From NCBI RefSeq assembly GCF_001598695.1, contig NZ_BCZK01000007.1, positions 229,428 through 293,427 of the forward strand: a DNA stretch of 64,000 bases. Reading direction: 5' to 3'. This stretch comes from Klebsiella oxytoca NBRC 105695 (lineage in GTDB: Bacteria; Pseudomonadota; Gammaproteobacteria; Enterobacterales; Enterobacteriaceae). Below the pieces are notes generated by a model, which searched no databases, had not been told where the DNA came from, and saw only the letters and a list, made by a program, of their open reading frames with translations. Numbering within the stretch: position 1 is the stretch's first letter; each line of letters opens with the position of its first letter. The position numbers and the translations under genes are program-made. Below are positions 7,307 through 15,106 of the stretch, one piece after another.

Positions 7307-8025
7307 TTAGGTACCGCCGTTTCAACAGGGTTCAGACACTGCAAAAAAAGATTCATATTCGGTTCGCGGAGATAATAAAGATAATGTCCGTTCTGGCGAG
7401 ATAGCGGCAGCGTCAGGGTGTGATAAGCCGAAACCACCTCCTTAAATGTCACTTTATCGGTGGCCATCTTAAAGAAGATATAGTCATCCTCATTACCGAG
7501 CATCCTGAAGCTACTGTTGTGTTTATTTTGCTCTGGCGCATGCTGAAATAGCATCGCAACACCCGTTAACAACAATAGTGTAATGGTCAGGACGAGAGGG
7601 CGTATTTTGGCTGAAATCTTTTTAACGTCCGGCGTGAGAGCCCGTTGGCTATCTTTTTCGCACCCGGCATCCCTGACGTTTTCGCATCGTGGCGTAGGTT
7701 CTTTTTTGATGGGTTCTAACGCCAATGATAACGAGACGCCAATTCGTGGTCGCGTAACAATATCGGCCGCATTCAGGCCAACAAGAACAAAGTTATTCCG
7801 CATCTGGTTAATGAGCTTGTAATAACTCGATTCGGAAACACAACCCGCACGGTTCTTCCAGACAAAATTAATAATATCTTCCTTTTTATATATTCCGCGA
7901 TAGAAGGCAAGGAGTAAATTTGTCTCCGATTCTGAAATTTTAGTGATTTTATCACCGTTGGTTAATGTCATTTTAGCGCTGTCAAATATCACCTTTTTAG
8001 CTATTAGTAACGATTTCTCATCCAT
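7279..8025 (-). CDS. ToxR/CadC/MarT-like membrane-bound winged-helix regulator, copy 2
   Basis: A 248-residue paralogue of copy 1. The winged helix spans residues 1-103 (KISESETNLLLAF, SSYYKLINQMRNNF, wing TRPRIGVSLSL), a linker follows, and one membrane helix lies at 142-160. The periplasmic end holds Cys230 and Cys241 and closes with CITIKERY, identical to copy 1. It is transcribed away from the fimbrial operon that begins at 8509, with 483 bases between, the classic layout of a local regulator facing its target operon. It overlaps its FidL-like partner by 28 bases. That it controls the operon is inference from position and from MarT, which activates the adhesin gene misL in Salmonella. Confidence 0.83.
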   Translation of the reverse strand: MDEKSLLIAKKVIFDSAKMTLTNGDKITKISESETNLLLAFYRGIYKKEDIINFVWKNRAGCVSESSYYKLINQMRNNFVLVGLNAADIVTRPRIGVSLSLALEPIKKEPTPRCENVRDAGCEKDSQRALTPDVKKISAKIRPLVLTITLLLLTGVAMLFQHAPEQNKHNSSFRMLGNEDDYIFFKMATDKVTFKEVVSAYHTLTLPLSRQNGHYLYYLREPNMNLFLQCLNPVETAVPKCITIKERY

Positions 8026-8508
8026 GGTAAACCCGATCTTTAATACGTTTTGCTGTCGCTTGCTATATTAACATGGGGCAGGAGGATTTCACCCCTCTTT
8101 GCATCAGTAGCCTTCTGTGACGACATTCATACTGATGCTAAAAATGTTTTTTATTTAGTTTACTTCCTTTTAAATCATGTGGTTATTTGGTTTTTGTGAA
8201 TTTTTCTTACCGGCATTTGAATTTATGAATTTCCGCATGCCAGGTAAGTAAGGAAAATTTAAGGGTTATTCAGCACGTCAGGAAGCTCTTTTCCGAAAAT
8301 TATTTCTAAGATTGGCCTTAAACATGATAGCGCCGCGGGCTATAACGCCAGTTGCTATACGCCCTGTTTCAGAGGGGCGCACAATAAAACTTGCCCGGCG
8401 ACAAGCTATTTTGTTTGGCCTCAACCAAAGGACGTTTGCTTTATCTGCTTTATTAGCAGAGCGAGTAGCGTTAGTTGAAAATAAACAGCAATAAAGGAAT
8501 AAACGACC
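8026..8508. promoter_or_regulatory. Divergent intergenic control region, regulator 2 / fimbrial operon 1
   Basis: This 483-base AT-rich stretch has no convincing gene. It holds a 9-bp inverted repeat, GCATCAGTA (8101-8109) and TACTGATGC (8130-8138), with 29 bases between arm centres. A 60-codon frame at 8312-8494 has no ribosome site and no family features. No fimS-like invertible element with long inverted repeats was seen. It must contain the promoters for both flanking units. Confidence 0.55.
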
Positions 8509-9045
8509 ATGTTCAAGAAAACGACACTGGCTTTGCTTACAGCCTCACTTTTTATTTCTACCAGTACATTTGCGATGTCCAATAATACCATTACCTTTCG
8601 TGGTGAAGTTTCCGATGAAACCTGTTCTGTAGCCATTAACGGTAATCAGGCAAAACCGGTAGTTATTCTGCCGACGGTGAGTGCCAAAGAACTGGCGAAA
8701 GGCGGCGATACCGCAGGTCAGGTGACATTTGATATTGGTCTCACCGGCTGTACGGGTAATGCCGATAAACCGACCAAAATCTCTACCGTTTTTGTCGGTA
8801 ACCAGGTGACCAGCAACGGTAATCTTGGAAATACCGGGGACGCCGCCAACGTAGAAGTCCAGATTCTCGATACGGCTGAGAAAGTTATCAATCTGACCAA
8901 CGGTTTCAAAGGTGAAGGCGATCTGCAGCTGAAGCCGGGAGAGACGGAAGCCAGCGCCACTTATACCGCGCAGTATTACGCCAACGGCGCGGCATCGGCT
9001 GGTACGGTCGAAGCCACTCTCCAGTACGCCGTTTCCTACCTGTAA
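8509..9045 (+). CDS. Major fimbrial subunit, operon 1
   Basis: A 178-residue type 1-like pilin. The signal peptide ends near residue 22 (STSTFA-MSNNT). The mature protein starts with the donor-strand segment NTITFRGEVSDETC, has the conserved disulfide cysteines (SDETCSV and LTGCTGN), and ends with the chaperone-recognised beta-zipper strand (EATLQYAVSYL, penultimate Tyr). An AGGAATAAACGACC ribosome region precedes the ATG. As first gene of a five-gene chaperone-usher operon it should form the rod. A short hairpin after its stop may reduce expression of the assembly genes relative to pilin. Confidence 0.9.
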   Translation: MFKKTTLALLTASLFISTSTFAMSNNTITFRGEVSDETCSVAINGNQAKPVVILPTVSAKELAKGGDTAGQVTFDIGLTGCTGNADKPTKISTVFVGNQVTSNGNLGNTGDAANVEVQILDTAEKVINLTNGFKGEGDLQLKPGETEASATYTAQYYANGAASAGTVEATLQYAVSYL

Positions 9046-9056
9046 AAACGCTTCCT

Positions 9057-9084
9057 GGTCCGGTGCTTGTCGTCGGACCCTTTT
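9057..9084 (+). terminator. Weak attenuator-like hairpin after pilin gene 1
   Basis: A 6-bp stem GGTCCG / CGGACC with an 11-base loop is followed by CTTTT, between the pilin stop and the chaperone start. It is weak. The corresponding site in operon 2 has a far stronger hairpin, which supports a shared role in lowering readthrough. Confidence 0.4.
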
Positions 9085-9105
9085 GATAGCAATGGAGTTG
9101 TTGCA

Positions 9106-9864
9106 ATGAAAAAGGATGCTACCCGTTCAGGGCTGCGCTATCTGATGGCGCTGCTACTCCTGTTTCTTCCCGCTGCCGCGGTATGGGCCAGCGTCACCAT
9201 TGTAGGCAGTCGGATTATCTACCCGTCGACCGTACCCTCTGTCGATGTACAGCTAAAAAATAACGATGACTTTCCCTATGTCGTACAAACCTGGTTTGAC
9301 GATGGCGATATGCGTATTGGGCCAGAGAACGCGAGCGGCATTCCTTTTATCTCGACGCCGCCGGTATTTCGTATCCAGCCAAAAGCAGGCCAGGTGGTGC
9401 GCGTGGTGTATAGCCAGCGTAAAGCGCTGCCGCCCGATCGTGAATCTGTCTTCTGGTTCAATGCATTGCAGGTACCGCCGGCCAATATCGGCGGCCGTCA
9501 GCAGAATAAAGTGCTGGTGATGTTACGGACGCGGATCAAACTTTTTTACAGGCCGGAAGGGATTGGTTCACCGGGCAATCTGGCTAAAAAGCTGCAAGTT
9601 ACCGTAGTGCGTAATGCCCGAAAAGGTGCCGGTATTGTTATCAGCAACCCGCAGCCCTGGTATGCATCCCTCAGCAACCTGAGCGTGACGGCAAGCGGCG
9701 TATCACGTCAGCTTAATGTCGAAATGGTTCCACCTTTCTCCAGCCGTACTTTCTGGATACCTGGAAAATTCAGCGCCAACTCGCTTAACGGTACCGTCAC
9801 CGTGACGTTGGTTAACGACCAGGGTGCAAGGATAAGCGAGCGTTATCATGTCGCCGAAGGTTAA
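9106..9864 (+). CDS. Periplasmic pilus chaperone 1, operon 1
   Basis: A 252-residue PapD/FimC-type chaperone. The signal peptide ends near WA-SVTIVGSR. The pilin-anchoring Arg (GSRIIYP) and Lys (RTRIKLFYRPEG) of the cleft are both present, as is the family signature PPDRESVFWFNALQVPP. The F1-G1 loop is short and lacks extra cysteines, so it is FGS-type. The ATG at 9106 is chosen because GGAG lies 10 bases upstream and the signal peptide follows directly; a longer frame from 9067 would disrupt it. It overlaps the usher gene by 17 bases. Confidence 0.9.
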   Translation: MKKDATRSGLRYLMALLLLFLPAAAVWASVTIVGSRIIYPSTVPSVDVQLKNNDDFPYVVQTWFDDGDMRIGPENASGIPFISTPPVFRIQPKAGQVVRVVYSQRKALPPDRESVFWFNALQVPPANIGGRQQNKVLVMLRTRIKLFYRPEGIGSPGNLAKKLQVTVVRNARKGAGIVISNPQPWYASLSNLSVTASGVSRQLNVEMVPPFSSRTFWIPGKFSANSLNGTVTVTLVNDQGARISERYHVAEG

Positions 9865-12403
9865 GTTCTGTCGCAAAAACATCTTCGTTTTCTTAGCCGT
9901 AGCCTGCTCCGGTCAGGCTTTTGGCGAAGAATACTATTTTGATCCTTCTCTGCTGCAGGGGACGGCTTACGGGCAAGGTATGGCGAGCGTTAACGGACCC
10001 GGTACGCCCGCCGGAGAGTATCTGGTTGACGTTATGGTCAATGGCTCGCTGCTAAAATCCGGCGTAAAGATCCGCTTTACTCCAGCTAATGGCGAACAAC
10101 GCACGGAGCCCTGCCTTCCGTTATCGCTGATGCAGGCCGCTCGGGTAAAATCGCTCCCGGACAAAGCGCCTCAAAATAGCTGTCGTCCGCTCAGGGAATG
10201 GGTATCCCAGGGCGAATGGCAATTTGATAGCGCGATGCTACAGCTCCGGCTTACGCTGCCGATGAGCGAGCTGATACACAAGCCGCGCGGCTATCTTCCG
10301 CCTTCGCAGTGGGACAGCGGCGCGCTGGCTCTGTTTTTACGCCATAACACCAACTGGACCCACACGGACAACACCCACCAGCACTTCCGCTACCAGTATT
10401 TGTGGAGCGGGATCAACGCTGGCAGCAACATTGGACTGTGGCAGCTCCGCCATCAGGGTAACCTGCGCTATGCCGACAGCAACCAGAGCGGTAGCGACTG
10501 GCATTACAATCGCGTACGCAGTTGGGTGCAGCGACCACTCGCCGCAATCGACAGCATCCTGACGTTTGGCGATAACTACACTGACTCCAGTTTATTCGGC
10601 AGCCTGTCGTTTAATGGTATGAAACTCGCCACGGATGAGCGCATGTGGCCGCAGGGCAAACGCGGATATGCGCCAGAGGTACGCGGCGTGGCGGCAAGCA
10701 GCGCGCGGGTGGTCGTCAAACAGCTGGGCAAAGTTATCTATGAAACCCATGTTCCGCCCGGACCGTTCGCTATTGACGATCTTTACAACACCCGCTATCA
10801 GGGTGATTTGCAGGTTGAAGTGATTGAGGCTAACGGAAAAGTATCGCGCTTTACCGTGCCCTATTCTGCGGTTCCCGACTCGGTGCGACCAGGCAACTGG
10901 CACTACTCTTTTGCTGTTGGCAAGGTCCGCCAGTACTACCGCATCGACAACCGCTTCCTTGAGGGGACGCTGCAGCACGGGGTAAATAATAATCTCACTC
11001 TTAACCTCGGATCGCGGTTGGCGCATGATTATCAGGCCTGGCTGATCGGCGGCGTATGGGCGACCCGCCTTGGCGCATTCGGCATGAACGCCACCTGGTC
11101 TGGTGCGCGAGTGGAGCATAATGACCGTCAGCAGGGCTGGCGAGCGGAGCTGAGCTATAGCAAGACCTTTTCCACAGGCACTAATCTGGTGCTGGCGGCC
11201 TATCGCTACTCAACCGGTGGATTCCGCGATTTGGAGGATGTATTTGGCGTACGCCGACAGGCGCAAAACGGCATTGATTACTACTCCGACACGCTGCATC
11301 AACGTCAACGCCTTTCGGCGACCGTCAGCCAGCCCTTAGGCCATTCAGGTACGCTCAATCTCAGCGCCAGTACCGCCGATTACTACAATAATCAGTCGCG
11401 GATCACGCAGCTGCAGCTCGGCTACAGCAACCAGTGGCGAAAAATGAGTTATGGATTTAACCTCGCCAGGCAGCGTTCCACCTGGGACTATGGCCGCTTC
11501 TACCGCAGCGTTAATGAACCGCAGGATCTGAGCCAGCGGCACAAATATACCGAGACGACGCTGTCTTTTACTCTCTCCATTCCATTTGACTGGGGCGATA
11601 GCCCGACATCCGTAGCGATGAACTATAACCAGTCGCGCGCGAATCACTCTTCAACCCTGTCGATGACCGGGACCCGTGGCGAGCAGAGCGAACTCTCCTG
11701 GTCTGTTTATGGCGGCTATGAGCGCTATCGCAATGGGGACGAAGGGGCATCGACGACTTTCGGCGGTAATCTCCAGCAAAACACCCGTTTTGGCGCGCTG
11801 CGTGCGGGCTACGACCAGGGAAAGGACTATCGGCAGGTGGCGCTGGGCTCCTCCGGGACCCTGGTGCTGCATTCCGGTGGCGTGACGCTCGGTCCTTACG
11901 CCAGCGACACCTTTGCATTAATTCACGCCGATGGCGCGCAGGGCGCAGTCGTCCAGAACGGTCAGGGGGCGGTAATCGACAGTTTCGGTTACGCCATTTT
12001 ACCTGCGCTATCTCCGTATCGTCGCAACAACGTCTCACTCGATACTCGCCAGATGCGCAGCGATGCTGAACTGACGGGGGGAAGCCAACAAGTTGTTCCC
12101 TATGCCGGCGCGATCGCGCGGGTGAACTTCTCCACGATTACTGGCAAAGCGGTGCTTATCGCGGTGAAAATGGCGGATGGCGGCATCCCGCCGATGGGGG
12201 CCGAGGTCATTAACAGCGAAGGGGCCGTCATTGGGATGGTCGGGCAGGGTGGGCAGGTTTATGCCCGTATCAGCACTCCCTCAGGCTCATTGCTGGTGCG
12301 TTGGGGAAAAGGGACCGATCGACGTTGCCATGTGCCCTACCAGTTCGATCTACATTCGCCTGAAAACGTGATTTATCTTACAACGACCTGCGAGAGGGAA
12401 TAG
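9848..12403 (+). CDS. Fimbrial outer membrane usher, operon 1
   Basis: An 851-residue PapC/FimD-family usher. A signal peptide (to about residue 26) precedes the N-terminal chaperone-docking domain (EYYFDPSLLQGTAYG...). Next come the 24-strand barrel with its plug, recognisable by PRGYLPPSQWDSGAL, GMKLATDERMWP..RGYAPEVRGVA and APGPFAIDDLY-like PPGPFAIDDLY, and the C-terminal domains with GKAVLIAVKMADGGIPPMGAEV and a terminal Cys pair. It forms the secretion pore that polymerises pilin delivered by the chaperone. Length is normal for the family. A second usher at 20210-22789 has the same organisation but clearly different sequence, so the duplication is old or independently acquired. Confidence 0.92.
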   Translation: MSPKVKFCRKNIFVFLAVACSGQAFGEEYYFDPSLLQGTAYGQGMASVNGPGTPAGEYLVDVMVNGSLLKSGVKIRFTPANGEQRTEPCLPLSLMQAARVKSLPDKAPQNSCRPLREWVSQGEWQFDSAMLQLRLTLPMSELIHKPRGYLPPSQWDSGALALFLRHNTNWTHTDNTHQHFRYQYLWSGINAGSNIGLWQLRHQGNLRYADSNQSGSDWHYNRVRSWVQRPLAAIDSILTFGDNYTDSSLFGSLSFNGMKLATDERMWPQGKRGYAPEVRGVAASSARVVVKQLGKVIYETHVPPGPFAIDDLYNTRYQGDLQVEVIEANGKVSRFTVPYSAVPDSVRPGNWHYSFAVGKVRQYYRIDNRFLEGTLQHGVNNNLTLNLGSRLAHDYQAWLIGGVWATRLGAFGMNATWSGARVEHNDRQQGWRAELSYSKTFSTGTNLVLAAYRYSTGGFRDLEDVFGVRRQAQNGIDYYSDTLHQRQRLSATVSQPLGHSGTLNLSASTADYYNNQSRITQLQLGYSNQWRKMSYGFNLARQRSTWDYGRFYRSVNEPQDLSQRHKYTETTLSFTLSIPFDWGDSPTSVAMNYNQSRANHSSTLSMTGTRGEQSELSWSVYGGYERYRNGDEGASTTFGGNLQQNTRFGALRAGYDQGKDYRQVALGSSGTLVLHSGGVTLGPYASDTFALIHADGAQGAVVQNGQGAVIDSFGYAILPALSPYRRNNVSLDTRQMRSDAELTGGSQQVVPYAGAIARVNFSTITGKAVLIAVKMADGGIPPMGAEVINSEGAVIGMVGQGGQVYARISTPSGSLLVRWGKGTDRRCHVPYQFDLHSPENVIYLTTTCERE

Positions 12404-12407
12404 TCTC

Positions 12408-13742
12408 ATGTGTTATCTTCGCCAAACGCTGCTACTTGCTGCTACCCTGCTTTTCAGCACCGCGTCCTGGGCTAACTGCGTTAAAGTGACGGATAATAGT
12501 TTCCTTTCTGAGGCGGCGATTAAAGCAGGCTATACCGCGCGCTTCTGGCGCGGTGCCTTTGATGACAATATCGGTCATCTTGGTCTGCCGTCAGTCATTA
12601 GCGTTAGCGCGAATAATAAGTTCCAGCCTTCCGGCACCGTGCTTGCCAGTACGGTGGGTAATTTCCTCACTGCAGGCGTTCAGACGCCCTATACGGCAAA
12701 GCAGGTGCTTTACCGCTGTGATTTGCAGGACGCCGGGAAGCTGTATGAACTGTATTCAACCAACGGCGATAACTACTTTGTTGGCGGGCGTCGGGCGAAA
12801 GAAGTGGAGGGAGCCTACTATGACGCGGAACGTAACGTCGCGGTACGCATGACGAATCTGAGTACCGGCGAATACTATAGCCGCTTCTGGAAGCAGCGCC
12901 AGCTCACTGCGGATAGTTGGTTTCAGGACGATCGCGCAATTTATATTCCCGCAGGCGCATTTAGTAATGTCCTGTATGAGATGCTTAAAATCGCCGCCTC
13001 GGATCAATATATTTTTAACGACAGAATTAACAAAGACACCTATAACCAGCCGCGCGGTTATATCGCATTCAAGGGGCCTGGCTTACTGACCTCCGCTATT
13101 CAACCCGGTATGGATCATGCTTCAAGTTATTATGGTTGGCCCGAATCCTGGCCCGGTGCGTGGAGTAGCTACAATCAGGTCACCTATATTCGCGGCGCGG
13201 CCTGCTCCATTGAAGATTATCCCGCGACGGTGCTGCTTCCTACCATTACAGCGGAGGCGCTCTCTTCTGGCGAAAGCAGCGAAGCGCCTTTCAGCATAAC
13301 GCTGGAGTGCGAAGCTGGCGCGATGTCCTCGACTCATCCCACCACTAGTGTCGCTAACGTAGCCTTGGGTTTTTTAGTCAATCAGCCCGGCGCCGTGGCC
13401 GCCGCGCGCCGCCTTGGCCTGACGACCACCGGCGGTGGGTTGACCTGGTTACTGGACACGCATTATGGCGGAAAGGGCGTGGCTTCCGGAGTAGGAATAC
13501 GGATTTACGATCAGGGCGGTGTGCCGCTTAACCTTTTGCCGGACAAAGTGAGTACCGGGACGGGCAACTCCCGTGGCTGGTATGGATATAAAGAGCTCAC
13601 CGTACTAACGAGCAAAAAAGACCGTGGTTCGGTAGAGGTCTGGCATGGTGATTTTACCGCCTCCCTTGAGGCGCTCGGTGGACAACCGGTAACGGTAGGG
13701 AGCGTGAATGCGCAGTTACAGGCAGTGGTTAGTTTTCAGTAA
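12408..13742 (+). CDS. Two-domain fimbrial tip adhesin, operon 1
   Basis: A 444-residue secreted protein. The signal peptide ends at about residue 22 (TASWA-NCVKV). Residues about 23-265 form a unique receptor-binding-type domain with several Cys and Tyr/Trp-rich segments (FWRGAFDDN, YYSRFWKQR, YGWPESWPGAWSSYN). From about 270 on it resembles a pilin domain (TVLLPTITAEALSSGESS, later GVASGVGIRIYDQGG and a final NAQLQAVVSFQ beta strand). Such proteins cap the pilus. It lies 4 bases after the usher and overlaps the second chaperone gene by 35 bases. The receptor is unknown. Confidence 0.8.
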   Translation: MCYLRQTLLLAATLLFSTASWANCVKVTDNSFLSEAAIKAGYTARFWRGAFDDNIGHLGLPSVISVSANNKFQPSGTVLASTVGNFLTAGVQTPYTAKQVLYRCDLQDAGKLYELYSTNGDNYFVGGRRAKEVEGAYYDAERNVAVRMTNLSTGEYYSRFWKQRQLTADSWFQDDRAIYIPAGAFSNVLYEMLKIAASDQYIFNDRINKDTYNQPRGYIAFKGPGLLTSAIQPGMDHASSYYGWPESWPGAWSSYNQVTYIRGAACSIEDYPATVLLPTITAEALSSGESSEAPFSITLECEAGAMSSTHPTTSVANVALGFLVNQPGAVAAARRLGLTTTGGGLTWLLDTHYGGKGVASGVGIRIYDQGGVPLNLLPDKVSTGTGNSRGWYGYKELTVLTSKKDRGSVEVWHGDFTASLEALGGQPVTVGSVNAQLQAVVSFQ

Positions 13743-14442
13743 GGCGGTGTTAGCGCTGCTGTTGCTGGCAGGCGTCAATTCCGCGCCGTTTGCTGCGGTT
13801 AACGTTGACCGAACCCGGCTCGTATTCGCCGCTAGCGATATTGCCCAGTCGCTGACGCTCGCAAACGACAGCGTTACGCCAATGCTGTTACAAGTCTGGA
13901 CCGACGCCGGAGAGACCGCCTCTTCACCCGATAATAGCCGTACGCCGCTGGTGGTATTGCCGCCCGTCTTTAAAATGCAGCCGGATGAGTTGAGAACGCT
14001 TCGCGTGATGCTGAGCTCGCGGCGCAGTCTGCCAGAGGATCGGGAGAGCCTGTTCTGGCTCAACATTTACCAGATACCGCCCGAACTGAGCGCGACGAAA
14101 AGCGCTACCCGCAAGCTAGTGTTACCCCTACGGCTGCGGTTGAAAGTATTTATTCGTCCGACCGGCTTAAAGGCGCCCACCGCCAATGATGAACAGAAAC
14201 TGCGCTTCAGCATCGCTTCGCAGGGCATCACGATAACCAACCCAACGCCGTGGTATATGAGCCTGACAGTAACGGCAACAAAAGGAATCAGGATCGGTTC
14301 CATCATGCTCGCGCCGTATGAGCGGCGGGATGTGGTGCTCTCTCAGGCACCGGCCGTGGGAACGACGGTAAACTATGCGGTGATCAATGACTCCGGAAAC
14401 TGGCGAACCTATACCGCAACCATTATGGCGAAAGAGAGTTGA
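13708..14442 (+). CDS. Periplasmic pilus chaperone 2, operon 1
   Basis: A 244-residue second PapD-type chaperone. The signal peptide ends near residue 28 (SAPFA-AVNVD). The cleft Arg (DRTRLVF) and Lys (RLKVFIRPTGL) are conserved, with signature LPEDRESLFWLNIYQIPP. It is distinct from chaperone 1 of the same operon. It is placed after the adhesin and overlaps it by 35 bases, which suggests it may be dedicated to folding the tip adhesin (inference). No clear terminator was found downstream. Confidence 0.88.
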   Translation: MRSYRQWLVFSKAVLALLLLAGVNSAPFAAVNVDRTRLVFAASDIAQSLTLANDSVTPMLLQVWTDAGETASSPDNSRTPLVVLPPVFKMQPDELRTLRVMLSSRRSLPEDRESLFWLNIYQIPPELSATKSATRKLVLPLRLRLKVFIRPTGLKAPTANDEQKLRFSIASQGITITNPTPWYMSLTVTATKGIRIGSIMLAPYERRDVVLSQAPAVGTTVNYAVINDSGNWRTYTATIMAKES

Positions 14443-14550
14443 ACCCTGTTTTTTTACCCCATCCCTCACCGCGCCGCAGTAACGGATGTTTCCGTCGCGC
14501 ATCCCTTCCTCACGCCGGGCTGCATAAGCGTGACGGCTGTGGTTTAATAT

Positions 14551-14575
14551 TGACCAGGATTGACCAGGATTGACC
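14551..14575 (+). repeat. Short direct repeat (TGACCAGGAT, 2.5 copies)
   Basis: TGACCAGGAT occurs twice head to tail, followed by TGACC, upstream of the ars promoter. It may be a slippage-type repeat; no function is apparent. Confidence 0.6.
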
Positions 14576-14624
14576 CGGGCATCACTTGAGTTGATTATCC
14601 GCCAGGCGTAGCGGTTCCTTTTTT

Positions 14625-14647
14625 AAACATATATGATTTTTCATATT
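14625..14647 (+). promoter_or_regulatory. Probable ArsR operator upstream of arsR
   Basis: AAACATATATGATTTTTCAT lies about 60-80 bases before arsR. It closely resembles the CATATATG-T-rich-GA element in the E. coli chromosomal ars promoter, recalled from knowledge. A near copy precedes arsB. Confidence 0.6.
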
Positions 14648-14704
14648 CAATGTTGATATTGCGTTTCCGTGGAGTATCCTGTCCGTCAACAATCGGGAGG
14701 AATG

Positions 14705-15055
14705 ATGTCATTAACATCCTTACAGCTTTTCAAAAATCTGTCCGATGAAACCCGTCTGGGTATTGTGCTGATACTTAAGGAGATGGGGGAACTGTGCGTG
14801 TGCGATCTCTGCACGGCGCTGGATCAGTCGCAGCCCAAGATCTCCCGCCATCTGGCAATGCTTCGGGCAAGCGGACTGTTGTTGGATCGCAAGCAGGGGA
14901 AGTGGGTGCACTATCGTTTATCACCGCATATGCCTGTATGGGCAGCACAGGTCATTGAACAGGCCTGGTTAAGCCAGCGAGAGATCGTACAGGTCATCGC
15001 CCGCAAGCTGGCATCAGCAAACTGTTCGGGAAGCGGTAAAGCGGTTTGTCTTTAA
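14705..15055 (+). CDS. arsR: Arsenical resistance repressor ArsR
   Basis: A 116-residue SmtB/ArsR winged-helix repressor, nearly identical in layout to E. coli ArsR. The As(III) site CVCDLC is intact in GELCVCDLCTALDQSQ, and the recognition helix SQPKISRHLAMLRASGLL follows. It represses the ars operon until arsenite or antimonite binds the cysteines. The ATG at 14705 is preferred over 14702, since GGAGG ends at 14700 and the protein then aligns with E. coli ArsR (MS..LQLFKNLSDETRL). arsB and arsC follow. The operon lies between two fimbrial operons. Confidence 0.95.
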   Translation: MSLTSLQLFKNLSDETRLGIVLILKEMGELCVCDLCTALDQSQPKISRHLAMLRASGLLLDRKQGKWVHYRLSPHMPVWAAQVIEQAWLSQREIVQVIARKLASANCSGSGKAVCL

Positions 15056-15065
15056 AATTTGCCGT

Positions 15066-15085
15066 AACATATATGTTTTTTCAAA
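15066..15085 (+). promoter_or_regulatory. Second ArsR-operator-like site before arsB
   Basis: AACATATATGTTTTTTCAAA repeats the motif upstream of arsR (AACATATATG-A/T-TTTTTCA). It lies in the 51-base gap between arsR and arsB. It could let ArsR act inside its own operon or mark an internal promoter (inference). Confidence 0.5.
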
Positions 15086-15106
15086 TGTGATTTTCAGGGA
15101 GGGGAG

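Noticed and set aside
8312..8494. 60-codon frame upstream of pilin gene 1
   Set aside because: No ribosome site, no family features, and it lies in the AT-rich control region; a peptide with many Ala/Arg is common in chance frames.
8026..8508. A fimS-like invertible promoter switch for operon 1 (also looked for at 18403-18849)
   Set aside because: No long inverted repeats flanking a promoter-sized segment and no FimB/FimE-type recombinase gene in the window.
10592..11119. Long antisense frames across usher 1 (and 11345-12038)
   Set aside because: They run on the opposite strand of a full-length usher gene and read as low-information Arg/Ala/Gly-rich proteins, typical shadows of GC-rich coding DNA.
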